Origin: Neptunicella marina | GTDB lineage: Bacteria; Pseudomonadota; Gammaproteobacteria; Enterobacterales; Alteromonadaceae | Assembly (NCBI RefSeq): GCF_014270035.1 | Contig: NZ_JACNEP010000006.1 | Coordinates: 186,001-250,000, forward strand | Direction of reading: 5' to 3' | Length of the DNA stretch: 64,000 bases | Part shown: positions 1-10,437 of the stretch, piece by piece | Layout: every line of letters begins with the position of its first letter | Numbering within the stretch: position 1 is the stretch's first letter | The notes under the pieces: model-generated | Databases searched by the model: none | What the model was told of the DNA's origin: nothing | The model's input: the letters and a program-made list of their open reading frames with translations, nothing else | Translations under genes and position numbers: made by a program

Positions 1-1461
1 GCTGAATTACTGATCAACGTTACCCCGTCTGAATCACGGGTTGCCCTGATTGAAAACGGCATATTGCAGGAAATCCATGTAGAACGTCATACCAAACGTG
101 GTTTAGTTGGCAATATTTATTTAGGTAAGGTCAGCCGGGTATTACCTGGGATGCAGGCAGCTTTTGTCGATATCGGATTGGAAAAAGCAGCGTTCCTGCA
201 TGCCGCCGATATTGTTGTGCGTAGCGAATTGGCCGAGGAAGTGGATAGTAGTCAAATTCGTCAGCAGGATATTAAAGCACTGGTGCGTGATGGCCAGCAT
301 ATTCTGGTGCAGGTAATCAAAGATCCTATTGGCACCAAAGGCGCACGTCTTACCACCGATATAACGATTCCGGCACGCTATCTTGTGTTTATGCCTGGCG
401 TCTCGCATGTTGGTGTATCGCAGCGTATTGAAGAAGAAAGTGAACGTCAGCGTCTCAAACAAATTGTTGAAACTTTTAATACCGACGATGGTGGGTTTAT
501 CTTACGTACCGCAGCTGAAGGGGTTGGGGAAGCCGAACTTAAACAGGACGCGGAATTTTTACGCCGTTTATGGAAAAAAATTCAGGAACGTAAAAAGCTC
601 AAAAAAACTAATATCCTGCATGAAGATCTTACACTAAGTAGCCGTATTATCCGCGATTTCGTTGGCGCAGAACTGGACAGAATTCGGGTTGATTCCAAAT
701 TGACGCTTCAGGAACTGCAACGTTTTACCAAAGATTATGTGCCAGAAATGCACAAGCTGCTGGAGCACTATCGTGGTGACCGCCCGATCTTCGATCTATT
801 TGATGTGGAAAACGAAATTCAACGCGCACTGGAAAAACGTGTCGATTTAAAATCAGGTGGTTATCTTATTATCGATCAGACAGAAGCTATGACCACCATT
901 GATATTAATACGGGTGCATCAGTTGGTCATCGTAATTTGGAAGAAACCATATTTAATACCAATAGTGAAGCGACACAAGCCATCGCACGACAACTGAGAT
1001 TACGTAATTTAGGCGGGATCATTATTGTCGATTTTATCGATATGGTAGACGAAGATCATAAACGCAGAGTACTACATAGTTTTGACCTGGCGCTGGCTAA
1101 AGACCGCGCCAAAACCAGTGTGCATGGATTTACTACCCTGGGTTTAGTTGAAATGACTCGTAAAAGAACCCGCGAAAGTCTGGAACATATCCTGTGTGGC
1201 GGTTGTCCAGTATGTAAGGGGCGTGGATTTGTTAAAACAGTTGAAACCGTATGTTTTGAAATCATGCGGGAAATTGTGCGGGTTAACCGGGCCTATGCCG
1301 CAGATAAATTTGTGGTGTACGCCTCGCCCATGGTTGCGGATGCATTACTGGATGATGAGTCCCATATGTTGGCTGAACTGGAAGTCTTTATTGGCAAACA
1401 AATAAAGATTCATGCGGAACTATTATACAGCCAGGAAAATTATGACGTGGTGATGATGTGA
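1..1461 (+). CDS. rng: Ribonuclease G (5' end off window)
   Basis: Endoribonuclease of the RNase E/G family that matures the 16S rRNA 5' end and degrades mRNAs in the cytoplasm. The frame is open from base 1. The first residues (AELLINVTPSE) align with residues 3 onward of E. coli RNase G, so only about two codons lie outside the window; 486 residues are visible against 489 in E. coli. The S1-like region carries GNIYLGKVSRVLPG. The DNase I-like core carries the metal-binding aspartates in TTIDINTG and IIIVDFIDM. The zinc-link appears as CGGCPVCKGRG near the C-terminus. It overlaps yhdP by four bases, so the two are translationally coupled, as in many gammaproteobacteria. Confidence 0.97.
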   Translation, partial: AELLINVTPSESRVALIENGILQEIHVERHTKRGLVGNIYLGKVSRVLPGMQAAFVDIGLEKAAFLHAADIVVRSELAEEVDSSQIRQQDIKALVRDGQHILVQVIKDPIGTKGARLTTDITIPARYLVFMPGVSHVGVSQRIEEESERQRLKQIVETFNTDDGGFILRTAAEGVGEAELKQDAEFLRRLWKKIQERKKLKKTNILHEDLTLSSRIIRDFVGAELDRIRVDSKLTLQELQRFTKDYVPEMHKLLEHYRGDRPIFDLFDVENEIQRALEKRVDLKSGGYLIIDQTEAMTTIDINTGASVGHRNLEETIFNTNSEATQAIARQLRLRNLGGIIIVDFIDMVDEDHKRRVLHSFDLALAKDRAKTSVHGFTTLGLVEMTRKRTRESLEHILCGGCPVCKGRGFVKTVETVCFEIMREIVRVNRAYAADKFVVYASPMVADALLDDESHMLAELEVFIGKQIKIHAELLYSQENYDVVMM

Positions 1462-4400
1462 AGCCAGCTGGCTTTTATATAGGGTATTTATTAAGAAAGC
1501 TGTGGATGACAGGGGCTATCCTTGTCGTTCTGTTAGCCGTTTTTATAAGCATATTGCGTATTACTTTGCCCTATCTGGAAGGCCAGAAAAATCAAATTGC
1601 AGACTGGATTTCAGAGCAATACGGCACCAAGGTGGAAATTGGTCATATCGATGCCGGATGGCATGGTGTAGGGCCGGTTTTACTGGTTAAAGATATACGC
1701 CTTATAAACAGCCCACAGTCTCCGATTCGTTTAAGTATCGATGAAACTCAAATTGATGTGGATTTTTGGGCCAGTATTAAAGCCCGGCAGTTAGTGTCCA
1801 AGCGTTTTAATTTGGTTGGATTAAATCTGGATGTGAACGCAGATCAAACTTCTGGCGCGGGCTCAGACTTCCCAATTGTAAATGCATTAAGAAATTTATT
1901 TTTAGTTCAACTTCAGCGTTTTTCGGTAGTTGACAGTGAGGTAGTGGTCACACGCAAGCAGCGCAGGCAGACCATAGCGATTCAACGGCTGGGTTGGGTT
2001 AACAAAGGACAACGACATCAGGGAGTTGGGCAATTGAGGGTGGCCGACCTGACGCGTAACTCTGCCAGTTTTGTTCTCGACTTGTTTGGCGATGAAGACA
2101 AACTCAACGGTACTTTTTATGCTGATGGTCAGGACCTGGATTTGTCTCCATGGTTGCAACAACTATTGCCAGGCGACGGCGCCATTCAGCAAAATAAAGT
2201 TAATTTCACACTATGGGCTGATATACAAGAGTCAAAAATTGTCGACGTATTATGGCAGCTAAAAAACAGTCATTTTGGCTGGGATGACGACAACCAGACT
2301 TTTGTTAATGTCAATGCAGGAGTTATCCATGCCAAACCGCATTTAAATGGTTGGTTGTTTAATGTTGATCAGCTGGATTATTCCACAAATGGATTTGACA
2401 ATTTGCTGGTTGACGCCAGCGCATTCTTAGATGAAAACCGTCATCTCACCTTAAATTTATCTCATGTGCCCATCGCACCCTTGTTACCTGTTGCTGCGGT
2501 ACTGACCTCACAAAAACTCAATCAGGCGGTTAAGGATTTTGACCCCCAGGGACTTATTACCTCTGCAACTTTATTTTTTGATGGGCAGGGTATCAAGACA
2601 AGCGCACATCTCGATGATTTGTCGTTGCAATCTTCAGGTCAGGTACCTGGTTTTGACAACGTAAGTGCTGATCTTAACTGGCAATATGATCAGGGCACAA
2701 TTGCGTTGTTAGCTGAACAGGGTCAGTTAAATACTGAGGCTTTACTGGGGCATCCATTAGCCTACCAAAAAATATCTGCCAATATTCGGCTGGATGAACA
2801 AGCTGATGGAATTAACATTAGTATGCCCGGGTTAAGCTTTGTCAGTGATGAGCTTAACTTTGATCTTCAGCTAAGTTATTCAAATGATAATTTACAAGTT
2901 GCTACTCGTGTGCAGGCTTTAAGCATTGCTCAGGCAAAACAATTGTTTCCTGAAGAGTTAATGGGAAAAAATACATACAGTTACTTAAATCGCGCCCTGG
3001 TATCTGGTCAGGTAAGTTACGCCAATATTATCTGGAACGGTAATCCTTCTCACTATCCCTTTGCGGATAATAGCGGTGTCTTTCAAGCCTATGTCGCCAT
3101 TAGTGATTCAGAATTCGACTTTGATGAAGAATGGCCAAATCTGCAACAACTTAATCTCAACTTATTATTTGAAAACGAAGGTCTTGAAATTGATAGTCAG
3201 CAGGGGCATCTGTTAAATATTCCCATGACATCAATGCATGCATCAATACCAGAGCTGGCCAGTGATGGTGTATTAAGTATTAATATTGATGCTACAGCCT
3301 CAGGCGAAGATCTGAGTCAACTGATGTTAAAAGGTGGACTGGCTGATAGTGTGGGCTCTGCGCTACAGGAAGTGCAAATTAGTGGTGATTTGAGCAGCAA
3401 GATTAAACTGGTCATTCCATTTGATGATGAACCTGTGGTCGCCAGCGGAGATGTCATGCTAGCTAACAACCCGGTTCGTTTTGACAGTATCGATACGATT
3501 TTCGACGGTGTTACAGGTAAGCTGCACTTTGTAAATGATCATATCAGCGCAGAGAATCTTGACGCCCATTATGCGACGCAGAGTATGCAGCTGACACTTG
3601 ATGGTAAGGACCAGGTTTCCGGTTATTTGACCAATATCCGTTTGGCAGGTCACTGGGACTTAAATCAGGTGCTTAAAACTTATTATCCTGGTTTGGGAGA
3701 ATATGTTGCGGGGATTGCTGACTGGAAAGCCAATCTGGATTTAACCATACCTGCACAAGGTTTTGATTATACCTTTAGCCTTAACTCTGATTTGCCCCGG
3801 GTTAGTTCTGACTTGCCAGCACCTTTTAATAAAACCACGCAAATGTCTATGCCTCTGAATATCCGGGTTAAAGGAGATCAGGTTGCCTCCACTGTTAACC
3901 TTAAACTGGGTTCACAAGTCAGCTTTGAGGGAATTCTGCCGCATAAAGAAAAGCGTTTTTCCCGTGCGCATTTGGCCATGGGGAAAGAGCCGGGTTACGG
4001 GTTGGGTGCCGGTTTCAGTATTTCGGCGGATTTAATGCAAATGGACTTTGATAACTGGTATCAAAGTTTGCATCATTTGATTACTCAGGCACCACAATTT
4101 GAAGGTGAATCTGTTCTGGGACAGCCTGAACGTATTTTTGTTAATGCCAGTGAAATGCAGGCTTTGGGTCAGCAATTTCATCAGGTATCTGGCGTAATTA
4201 AGTTGCTACCTGAAAATTGGCAGATTGATGTTTCTGCCAAAGAGTTAAAGGCGCAGGTTAATATTGATCATGACTGGCTGGGCAAAGGTATCGATATTAA
4301 AGCCGATTATATTAATCTTGATCAGTGGCAGGCCAAAGAGGGACAGAATAAAGATAAACAACTGGATATTACCGAGTTTCCTCCAATCAGTTTTGTATGC

Positions 4401-5312
4401 AGCCGTTGCCGTTACCAGCAATACGATTTAGGTAAAGTAGAGCTAAATCTATCGCGTATTAGTGGTGGAATGCGTATCGATAAATTAAATTTGCAGCATG
4501 ATGAATCCATGGTCGTTGCTCATGGGAATTGGTTGATGAAACAGGGGGTTGAAACCACTAGTTTAAGCGGTAAATTTAACAGTGATGATTTTGGGGCGTT
4601 GTTAAAAAGCTTCAAAATGAATTCCGGTGTGCGTGATTCAAATGCTAATTTTGATTTTGCTTTGAATTGGCAGGGAGCGCCGCATCAGTTTAACTTTGGA
4701 AGCCTTAATGGCAATGTCGATTGGAAACTGGGGGATGGATATCTGACAGAGGTCAGTGACAAAGGGGCTCGTTTATTTTCAATATTGAGTCTCGATTCAT
4801 TGGTTCGAAAACTTAGGCTGGATTTTAGGGATGTTTTTGCCAAAGGTTTTTTCTATGACAAAATGACGGGCACGTTCCAGGTAAATAATGGTCGCGTAAA
4901 CACCAATGATACTTACATTGATGGTGCCGCAGGGGAAATGCAACTTAAAGGATATACCGATTTACCTACCAAAGGACTGAATTATAAAATTTCCTTTACA
5001 CCCAAAGTAACCTCCAGTTTACCGGTAATTGTGGCCTGGATGGTTAACCCGGCAACGGCTATAGCAGCATTAGCACTGGATGAGGTGATCTCCTCGGCCA
5101 AAGTGGTATCCAGTATCGATTTTTCGCTAACCGGCACCATAGATGAACCACAGCTAAAAGAAATTGGACGTGATAGTCGGGAAATTATGCTGCCCGCAAA
5201 AAATGTGCCTCAGCAGCCACAAGTGCCGGATGAACCTGCTGATGATTTATTGCCGCCACCTATGCCGGAAAGTCAGGCCGAAGACGCCCCTACCGCAGAA
5301 GGAGTTGGTTAA
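1458..5312 (+). CDS. yhdP: YhdP family AsmA-like phospholipid transport protein
   Basis: Large inner-membrane-anchored AsmA-like protein of 1284 residues (E. coli YhdP is about 1266). In enterobacteria YhdP works with TamB and YdbH to carry phospholipids across the periplasm to the outer membrane. One N-terminal transmembrane helix lies at about residues 14-35. It is followed by a very long beta-rich region with repeated short hydrophobic strands, a CxxC pair (CSRC) near residue 977, the conserved C-terminal block around SSLPVIVAWMVNP, and a proline-rich acidic tail. The GTG start overlaps the rng stop as GTGA, and the stop shares one base with the next ATG. The position between rng and the nitrilase/tldD genes matches the conserved operon. 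Confidence 0.93.
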   Translation: MKPAGFYIGYLLRKLWMTGAILVVLLAVFISILRITLPYLEGQKNQIADWISEQYGTKVEIGHIDAGWHGVGPVLLVKDIRLINSPQSPIRLSIDETQIDVDFWASIKARQLVSKRFNLVGLNLDVNADQTSGAGSDFPIVNALRNLFLVQLQRFSVVDSEVVVTRKQRRQTIAIQRLGWVNKGQRHQGVGQLRVADLTRNSASFVLDLFGDEDKLNGTFYADGQDLDLSPWLQQLLPGDGAIQQNKVNFTLWADIQESKIVDVLWQLKNSHFGWDDDNQTFVNVNAGVIHAKPHLNGWLFNVDQLDYSTNGFDNLLVDASAFLDENRHLTLNLSHVPIAPLLPVAAVLTSQKLNQAVKDFDPQGLITSATLFFDGQGIKTSAHLDDLSLQSSGQVPGFDNVSADLNWQYDQGTIALLAEQGQLNTEALLGHPLAYQKISANIRLDEQADGINISMPGLSFVSDELNFDLQLSYSNDNLQVATRVQALSIAQAKQLFPEELMGKNTYSYLNRALVSGQVSYANIIWNGNPSHYPFADNSGVFQAYVAISDSEFDFDEEWPNLQQLNLNLLFENEGLEIDSQQGHLLNIPMTSMHASIPELASDGVLSINIDATASGEDLSQLMLKGGLADSVGSALQEVQISGDLSSKIKLVIPFDDEPVVASGDVMLANNPVRFDSIDTIFDGVTGKLHFVNDHISAENLDAHYATQSMQLTLDGKDQVSGYLTNIRLAGHWDLNQVLKTYYPGLGEYVAGIADWKANLDLTIPAQGFDYTFSLNSDLPRVSSDLPAPFNKTTQMSMPLNIRVKGDQVASTVNLKLGSQVSFEGILPHKEKRFSRAHLAMGKEPGYGLGAGFSISADLMQMDFDNWYQSLHHLITQAPQFEGESVLGQPERIFVNASEMQALGQQFHQVSGVIKLLPENWQIDVSAKELKAQVNIDHDWLGKGIDIKADYINLDQWQAKEGQNKDKQLDITEFPPISFVCSRCRYQQYDLGKVELNLSRISGGMRIDKLNLQHDESMVVAHGNWLMKQGVETTSLSGKFNSDDFGALLKSFKMNSGVRDSNANFDFALNWQGAPHQFNFGSLNGNVDWKLGDGYLTEVSDKGARLFSILSLDSLVRKLRLDFRDVFAKGFFYDKMTGTFQVNNGRVNTNDTYIDGAAGEMQLKGYTDLPTKGLNYKISFTPKVTSSLPVIVAWMVNPATAIAALALDEVISSAKVVSSIDFSLTGTIDEPQLKEIGRDSREIMLPAKNVPQQPQVPDEPADDLLPPPMPESQAEDAPTAEGVG

Positions 5313-6118
5313 TGTTACAAACCCTGATTGCTCTGCAAATGAATTCCAAAACCGATCCCTTACTTAATTTGGATTGGGTAGAAAAAACACTAACACCACT
5401 GCAAAAATCCGGACCAACACTGGTGGTCTTACCTGAGTGTTTTGCCTGTTTTGGTGGTGGAGACAAAGCGCAACTGGCATTGGCTGAACAAAAAGGTCAT
5501 GGGCCAATACAACAGCGTTTATCTGAAATAGCGCGGCGATTTGGTGTTTGGTTGGTGGCCGGTACAATGCCTTTAAAGTGTGCTGATCACAATAAATTTA
5601 CCGCTTCCTGTCTGGTTTATGATGACCAGGGGCAGTTAGTGACTGAATACCAAAAAGTGCATTTGTTTGATGTTGAAGTCAACGATAATACCCGCAGTTA
5701 TCATGAATCGGCACATACTCAGGCTGGAACCAGAGTCGTCACCTTTGATTCACCTTTTGGTAAAGTGGGCGTGGCGGTGTGCTTTGATGTGCGGTTTCCG
5801 CACCTGTTTCAGGCCATGAATAAACCAGATGTGATTGTTTTACCCAGCGCCTTTACCAAGGTCACAGGTGAAGCGCACTGGCAGGCTTTGTTAAAATGTC
5901 GCAGTATCGAGAACCAGTGTTATTTAGTTGCGGCCGGGCAAACAGGCATCCATGAAAATGGCCGCGAAACTTATGGTCATTCGCAGATCGTCTCGCCGTG
6001 GGGTGAGGTGCTGGCGATGAAAACCAGCGGAACAGGGCTGGTGATGGCTGACATGAATTTAAAGGATGTTGCAGAGATCAGGCAGAAAATGCCTCTTCAT
6101 CCAGCGAGTCTAGATTAA
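5312..6118 (+). CDS. Carbon-nitrogen hydrolase (Nit family amidase)
   Basis: Member of the nitrilase superfamily (268 residues), most like the Nit1/Nit2 omega-amidase or deaminated-glutathione amidase branch. The catalytic triad is visible: Glu42 in LPECF, Lys115 in YQKVHLFD and Cys157 in CFDVRFP. The ATG shares one base with the yhdP stop, so translation is coupled. The gene sits between yhdP and tldD, a very common arrangement in gammaproteobacteria, which suggests a housekeeping metabolite-repair role. The exact substrate (deaminated glutathione or an omega-amide) cannot be decided from the sequence. Confidence 0.92.
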   Translation: MLQTLIALQMNSKTDPLLNLDWVEKTLTPLQKSGPTLVVLPECFACFGGGDKAQLALAEQKGHGPIQQRLSEIARRFGVWLVAGTMPLKCADHNKFTASCLVYDDQGQLVTEYQKVHLFDVEVNDNTRSYHESAHTQAGTRVVTFDSPFGKVGVAVCFDVRFPHLFQAMNKPDVIVLPSAFTKVTGEAHWQALLKCRSIENQCYLVAAGQTGIHENGRETYGHSQIVSPWGEVLAMKTSGTGLVMADMNLKDVAEIRQKMPLHPASLD

Positions 6119-6143
6119 TTAATTTTATAGTGAGGAGTTGCCG

Positions 6144-7586
6144 TTGAATTCGGTAGAAGCCAATTTATTAACTCAGTCTGATTTGCAATATCAGGATCTT
6201 GAGCAGGCGTTAGGACTGATTTATCAGCATGATACTGATTTCGCAGACTTATACTTTCAGTCAAGTCAGCATGAGAGTTGGGTGCTGGAAGACGGTATTA
6301 TTAAAGACGGCAGTTTTAATATTGAACGTGGCGTGGGGGTGCGTGCAGTCAGCGGCGAAAAAACCGGTTTTGCTTATTCTGATCTTATTTCTCCACAGGC
6401 ATTAACTGATGCGGCCAAAGCAGCACGAAATATAAGTTCACTGGGAGGCTCTCACCAGGTTAAGACATTTATGCCCAATGCCGCTCAACAAGCTTTATAT
6501 ATGACATCTAACCCACTGTCGGAATTCAATGAGCAGCAAAAAATAGAATTACTACAAGCGGTGGATAAATATGTACGTGAGCAACAGCCAGATGTAAGTC
6601 AGGTTATTGTGAGCATCAGCGGTGTATATGAAGAAGTTCTGGTGGCGGCAACTGATGGCACTCTGGCAACTGATATCCGGCCATTGGTGCGTTTAAATTG
6701 TTCTGTGCTTCTGGAAGAAAACGGGCGTCGTGAGCGCGGCAGCGGTGGTGCTGGTGGTCGTTTTGGTTATGGGTATTTCTATGAGCTGGAAAACGGGGTC
6801 CCACGCTTTCAGCAACTGGCAGAGGATGCGTTAAACATGGCGCGAATTAACCTGCAGGCGATTGATGCACCAGCGGGATTGATGCCAGTGGTCTTAGGTA
6901 GTGGCTGGCCTGGTGTGTTATTGCATGAAGCAGTAGGGCATGGATTGGAAGGTGACTTTAACCGTAAAGGCGCTTCTAATTTCAGCGGGAAGATTGGTCA
7001 ACGCGTTGCGTCAAAAGGTGTGACTGTAGTTGATGATGGCACTCTTAAAGATCGTCGAGGTTCATTAAGCGTTGATGATGAAGGTACACCCAGCCAGTAC
7101 AATGTATTAATTGAAGACGGAATTTTAAAAGGTTACATGCAGGATAAGTTAAACGCACGCCTGATGGGGGTTGCTCCTACTGGGAATGGTCGTCGTGAGT
7201 CTTATGCGCATTTACCTATGCCACGTATGACAAATACCTATATGCTCGCGGGAGAATATGAGCAGGAAGAAATTATCGCCTCGATTGATAAAGGTATTTA
7301 TGCACCTAATTTTGGTGGAGGACAGGTTGATATTACCTCGGGTAAGTTTGTATTTTCGACATCGGAAGCGTACCTGATTGAAAAAGGCAAAATAACCACA
7401 CCGGTTAAAGGTGCGACCTTAATTGGCAATGGTCCTCAGTCTATGCAGAAAATTTCCATGATAGGTAATAATCTCTCTCTGGATAAGGGGGTAGGGATTT
7501 GCGGTAAAGATGGACAAAGTGTGCCTGTCGGAGTGGGTCAGCCTTGCCTCAAGGTTGATGAAATGACGGTAGGTGGTACAGCTTAG
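6144..7586 (+). CDS. tldD: Metalloprotease TldD
   Basis: Catalytic subunit of the TldD/TldE heterodimeric zinc protease, which degrades unfolded peptides and processes CcdA antitoxin and microcin precursors in E. coli. The HExxxH zinc motif ([11 protein letters not shown]) is at about residues 261-266. The C-terminal half carries family segments such as MTNTYMLAG and [11 protein letters not shown] chose the TTG at 6144, giving 480 residues, because GAGGAG ends six bases upstream. The in-frame TTG at 6138 would abut that Shine-Dalgarno sequence directly. Last gene of the rng operon, ending in a strong bidirectional terminator. Its partner pmbA lies about 650 bp further on the same strand. Confidence 0.95.
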   Translation: MNSVEANLLTQSDLQYQDLEQALGLIYQHDTDFADLYFQSSQHESWVLEDGIIKDGSFNIERGVGVRAVSGEKTGFAYSDLISPQALTDAAKAARNISSLGGSHQVKTFMPNAAQQALYMTSNPLSEFNEQQKIELLQAVDKYVREQQPDVSQVIVSISGVYEEVLVAATDGTLATDIRPLVRLNCSVLLEENGRRERGSGGAGGRFGYGYFYELENGVPRFQQLAEDALNMARINLQAIDAPAGLMPVVLGSGWPGVLLHEAVGHGLEGDFNRKGASNFSGKIGQRVASKGVTVVDDGTLKDRRGSLSVDDEGTPSQYNVLIEDGILKGYMQDKLNARLMGVAPTGNGRRESYAHLPMPRMTNTYMLAGEYEQEEIIASIDKGIYAPNFGGGQVDITSGKFVFSTSEAYLIEKGKITTPVKGATLIGNGPQSMQKISMIGNNLSLDKGVGICGKDGQSVPVGVGQPCLKVDEMTVGGTA

Positions 7587-7589
7587 CCC

Positions 7590-7623
7590 AATAAAAAAGG
7601 TAGCCGAAGCTACCTTTTTTATT
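7590..7623. terminator. Bidirectional intrinsic terminator between tldD and darP
   Basis: Perfect inverted repeat with 15-base arms around a CGAA tetraloop. The GC core is GGTAGC/GCTACC, flanked by six A on one side and six T on the other. It can therefore terminate tldD on the plus strand and darP on the minus strand. Confidence 0.93.
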
Positions 7624-7633
7624 GAATATTCAT

Positions 7634-8152
7634 TTATTGTTGAGGTAAATTTTCTTTTAAGTACTGAAAAATTTCCCTCGCCGCCTTAGGTGGCTTGTTT
7701 TCTTTTTGTTGTTTATTGGCCTGACGTATCAAAGTACGTAGTTTTTGGCGATCAAGATGCGCATGCTCCTCTAACAGCATATTTACTTCAGAATCTCCCT
7801 TTTGCAGTAGTCGGTCACGCCACTGTTCCAGTTTATGGAAGTGCTGATTAGCTTGTTGATGTGCACCTTCCATTTTAGCCAGCTCCAGCTCAATTGGCTC
7901 AACATCCCGGCTGCGCATAAGTTTGCCTATAAATTGCAACTGGCGACGCCAGCCTTCCTGGCGTTTATTTATCCGTTGCGCGAGTTTGATCGCATCCGTT
8001 AATTCATCGTCCAGTGGCAACTTAGCCAGCACTTGAGGAGACAAGCTCACCAGTTTTTCACCAAGCTTCTGTAAGGCGCTACTTTCGTTCTTTAGCTGGG
8101 TCTTACTTTTGTATTCCAGCTCATCTGCGGAATCTTCGAAATTGTTATCCAT
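7634..8152 (-). CDS. darP: Dual-action ribosomal maturation protein DarP (YjgA, DUF615)
   Basis: Small basic, largely helical cytoplasmic protein of 172 residues in the YjgA/DUF615 family, which helps late maturation of the 50S subunit. Typical features are the segment LAQRINKRQEGWRRQLQFIGKLMR and the C-terminal LRTLIRQANKQQKENKPPKAAR, both rich in basic and aromatic residues as expected for rRNA contact. It is divergent from pmbA with only 86 bp between the starts. This is the same pairing as yjgA-pmbA in E. coli, which supports both calls. Confidence 0.94.
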   Translation of the reverse strand: MDNNFEDSADELEYKSKTQLKNESSALQKLGEKLVSLSPQVLAKLPLDDELTDAIKLAQRINKRQEGWRRQLQFIGKLMRSRDVEPIELELAKMEGAHQQANQHFHKLEQWRDRLLQKGDSEVNMLLEEHAHLDRQKLRTLIRQANKQQKENKPPKAAREIFQYLKENLPQQ

Positions 8153-8238
8153 TATTTCACTTTTAATAGTGGTACACTGCCAATTAATTTGATTATACCA
8201 AAAAAGCCTTCCTCAGAACGTAGTACGCAGATAATTTT

Positions 8239-9570
8239 ATGAACGCAGAACAACAACAAGCTGAAATTCAAAATATTATTGAGGATGCCCTTAAACTGGC
8301 AGCCTCACTTGGAGCCACACAAGCAGAAGCCAGCATGACTAAAGTCGCTGGTATTAGCGTTTCTACCCGCCTTAAGGAGGTGGAAACACTCGAATATACC
8401 AATGATGGTGCATTGGGTATTACTGTATACAAAGGCAAGCGTAAAGGCAGTGCCTCAACGGCAGATTTGAGTCATGCAGCTTTGCAGGAAACGGTTAAAA
8501 AAGCGGTGGAAATTGCTCGTTATACTGGTGAGGATGACTGCTCTGGTTTAGCGCCTAGAGAATTGATGGCATTTAACCCGCCAGATTTACAGTTGTATCA
8601 CCCAGGAGAATTGGACCCTGAACTGGCTATTCATCAGTCTGTGCAAGCTGAAGAGGTGGCTCTAGGGGCAGATCCACGTATAGTAAATTCTGACGGGGCT
8701 TCCTACAATGCCAATCTGGGCATGCGTGTTTATGGAAATAGCCATGGTCTGAATGTGGGTTATCCGAGTAGCCGCTACAGCCTAAGTTGTGTGGTTATCG
8801 GCCAGCAAGGTGATGATATGCAGCGTGACTACAGTTATACAGTGGCACGTAAAGCGGGTGATTTGAAATCACCTCAGCAAGTAGGACAGGAAGCAGCCCA
8901 ACATACCGTAGAACGATTAGGTGCCCAAAAACTCACTACGCGCAAATGCCCGGTGATTTTTCATCACGACATTGCAGGTGGATTATGGGGGCATCTGGTT
9001 GGCGCTATCAGTGGCGGTAGTCTGTACCGTAAATCCAGTTTCTTGTTAGACCATTTAGGTAAGTCAATTCTACCTAATTGGTTGAATATTGAGGAACGTC
9101 CGCATCTAATCGGTGCGCTGGCAAGTTCTGCTTTTGATGGTGAAGGCGTGATCACTAATGATATGGATATTGTTACTAATGGTGTGCTGAATCACTATCT
9201 TCTGACGAATTATTCAGCCAAAAAGCTGGGCATGGTCACTAACGGTCATGCCGGTGGTATCCATAACTGGCTTATTTCCCATAGTGAGCAATCTTTAGCT
9301 CAGTTACTTAAAAGTATGGGAACCGGCTTACTGGTAACTGAATTAATGGGACAAGGTGTAAACATTGTTACCGGTGACTATTCGCGCGGTGCCGCGGGAT
9401 TTTGGGTGGAAAATGGTGAAATCCAGTATCCGGTAAGTGAAATTACTATCGCGGCAAACCTTAAAGATATGTTTGCCAATATAGTCGCAGTAGGCAATGA
9501 CATTGATGACAGAGGAAGTGTACACACAGGTTCCGTTATGCTTCAGGAAATGCAAATTGCCGGTGTTTAA
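8239..9570 (+). CDS. pmbA: Metalloprotease subunit PmbA/TldE
   Basis: Non-catalytic partner of TldD (443 residues). It belongs to the same U62 peptidase family but lacks the HExxxH zinc motif: at the equivalent place it reads IFHHDIAGGLWGHLVGAI. Conserved family segments include MVTNGHAGGIHNW, MGTGLLVTELMGQG and the C-terminal block FWVENGEIQYPV. The ATG start follows a short intergenic region shared with divergent darP. The gene ends at an intrinsic terminator. Having tldD and pmbA within 3 kb is consistent with a working TldD/E complex. Confidence 0.95.
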   Translation: MNAEQQQAEIQNIIEDALKLAASLGATQAEASMTKVAGISVSTRLKEVETLEYTNDGALGITVYKGKRKGSASTADLSHAALQETVKKAVEIARYTGEDDCSGLAPRELMAFNPPDLQLYHPGELDPELAIHQSVQAEEVALGADPRIVNSDGASYNANLGMRVYGNSHGLNVGYPSSRYSLSCVVIGQQGDDMQRDYSYTVARKAGDLKSPQQVGQEAAQHTVERLGAQKLTTRKCPVIFHHDIAGGLWGHLVGAISGGSLYRKSSFLLDHLGKSILPNWLNIEERPHLIGALASSAFDGEGVITNDMDIVTNGVLNHYLLTNYSAKKLGMVTNGHAGGIHNWLISHSEQSLAQLLKSMGTGLLVTELMGQGVNIVTGDYSRGAAGFWVENGEIQYPVSEITIAANLKDMFANIVAVGNDIDDRGSVHTGSVMLQEMQIAGV

Positions 9571-9574
9571 AAAT

Positions 9575-9603
9575 AAAAAAGCCATCATCATGATGGCTTT
9601 TTT
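9575..9603. terminator. Bidirectional intrinsic terminator between pmbA and arcA
   Basis: Stem GCCATCA/TGATGGC with a three-base loop, flanked by six A upstream and six T downstream. The symmetry allows termination of pmbA (plus) and of arcA (minus). Confidence 0.92.
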
Positions 9604-9624
9604 AGGTCTGGGATACGAGCTAAC

Positions 9625-10332
9625 TTAGTTATCTACGCTGCCACAGAAGCGATAACCTTCACCATGAATAGTATCGATTAACTCCTCTGAACCAGGCACT
9701 GATTCGAAATGTTTTCTTATACGACGAATGGTTACATCTACCGTTCTGTCGTTAGGGCGTAACTCTCTTCCCGTCATTTCCATGATTAATTGTTCGCGAG
9801 TCAGTATTTTACCCGGATGGCGCAGGAATAAATGCATGGCGCGGAATTCACTGCGCGGTAAGCGGAATTCCTGATTGTCAGGAGAAACCAGACTGCGGCT
9901 ATCGCCATCTAAGCACCAGCCATTGAAGTTAACACGACTTGGTAAATCAGCATCTTCATTGTTGCTCATAGTGCGGGATAACAGGTTACGCGCTCTGATG
10001 GTTAATTCTCGAGGATTAAATGGTTTGGTCAGGTAATCATCTGCGCCAATTTCAAGACCCAGAATACGGTCTACTTCGTTATCACGGCCCGTCAGGAAAA
10101 TTAAGCCAATATTTTTGCGGTCACGTACTTCACGTGCCAGCAATAATCCGTTTTTACCGGGTAAATTAATATCCATAATCACCAGGTTGATATTATTGTT
10201 CGCAAACAAATCATGCATCTGCTCACCGTCTTCGGCTTCCAGTACTTGATAACCTTCGGCCTCGAACAGGCTTTTAAGCGTAGTTCGGGTAACAATTTCA
10301 TCTTCTACAATGAGTATGATTGGTGTTTGCAT
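9625..10332 (-). CDS. arcA: Two-component response regulator ArcA
   Basis: OmpR/PhoB-type response regulator of 235 residues controlling the aerobic/anaerobic switch of respiratory metabolism. It is almost colinear with E. coli ArcA: N-terminal ILIVEDE, phospho-acceptor aspartate in [13 protein letters not shown], conserved Lys in [13 protein letters not shown], and a winged-helix output domain ending in [17 protein letters not shown] and [10 protein letters not shown]. In E. coli the cognate kinase is ArcB, which is not in this window. Instead a different sensor kinase lies two genes upstream on the same strand, 105 bp beyond the yfiR-like gene. An extended -10 in that gap suggests arcA can be transcribed on its own. 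Confidence 0.96.
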   Translation of the reverse strand: MQTPIILIVEDEIVTRTTLKSLFEAEGYQVLEAEDGEQMHDLFANNNINLVIMDINLPGKNGLLLAREVRDRKNIGLIFLTGRDNEVDRILGLEIGADDYLTKPFNPRELTIRARNLLSRTMSNNEDADLPSRVNFNGWCLDGDSRSLVSPDNQEFRLPRSEFRAMHLFLRHPGKILTREQLIMEMTGRELRPNDRTVDVTIRRIRKHFESVPGSEELIDTIHGEGYRFCGSVDN

Positions 10333-10385
10333 CTTGTTTCCAGCCTTAATGTTTGATCTGTAAAGAGTTTATCAGATATTGGCAA

Positions 10386-10394
10386 ATTATATCA
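10386..10394 (-). promoter_or_regulatory. Candidate extended -10 promoter of arcA
   Basis: On the minus strand the sequence reads TGATATAAT, an extended -10 (TGn plus a consensus TATAAT), about 55 bases before the arcA start. No good -35 hexamer is visible, as is usual for extended -10 promoters. It would let arcA be expressed independently of the kinase/yfiR pair. Confidence 0.5.
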
Positions 10395-10437
10395 TCTGAG
10401 CCACTAAAATCCGCATTGTTACTATTTTTATCCGTTT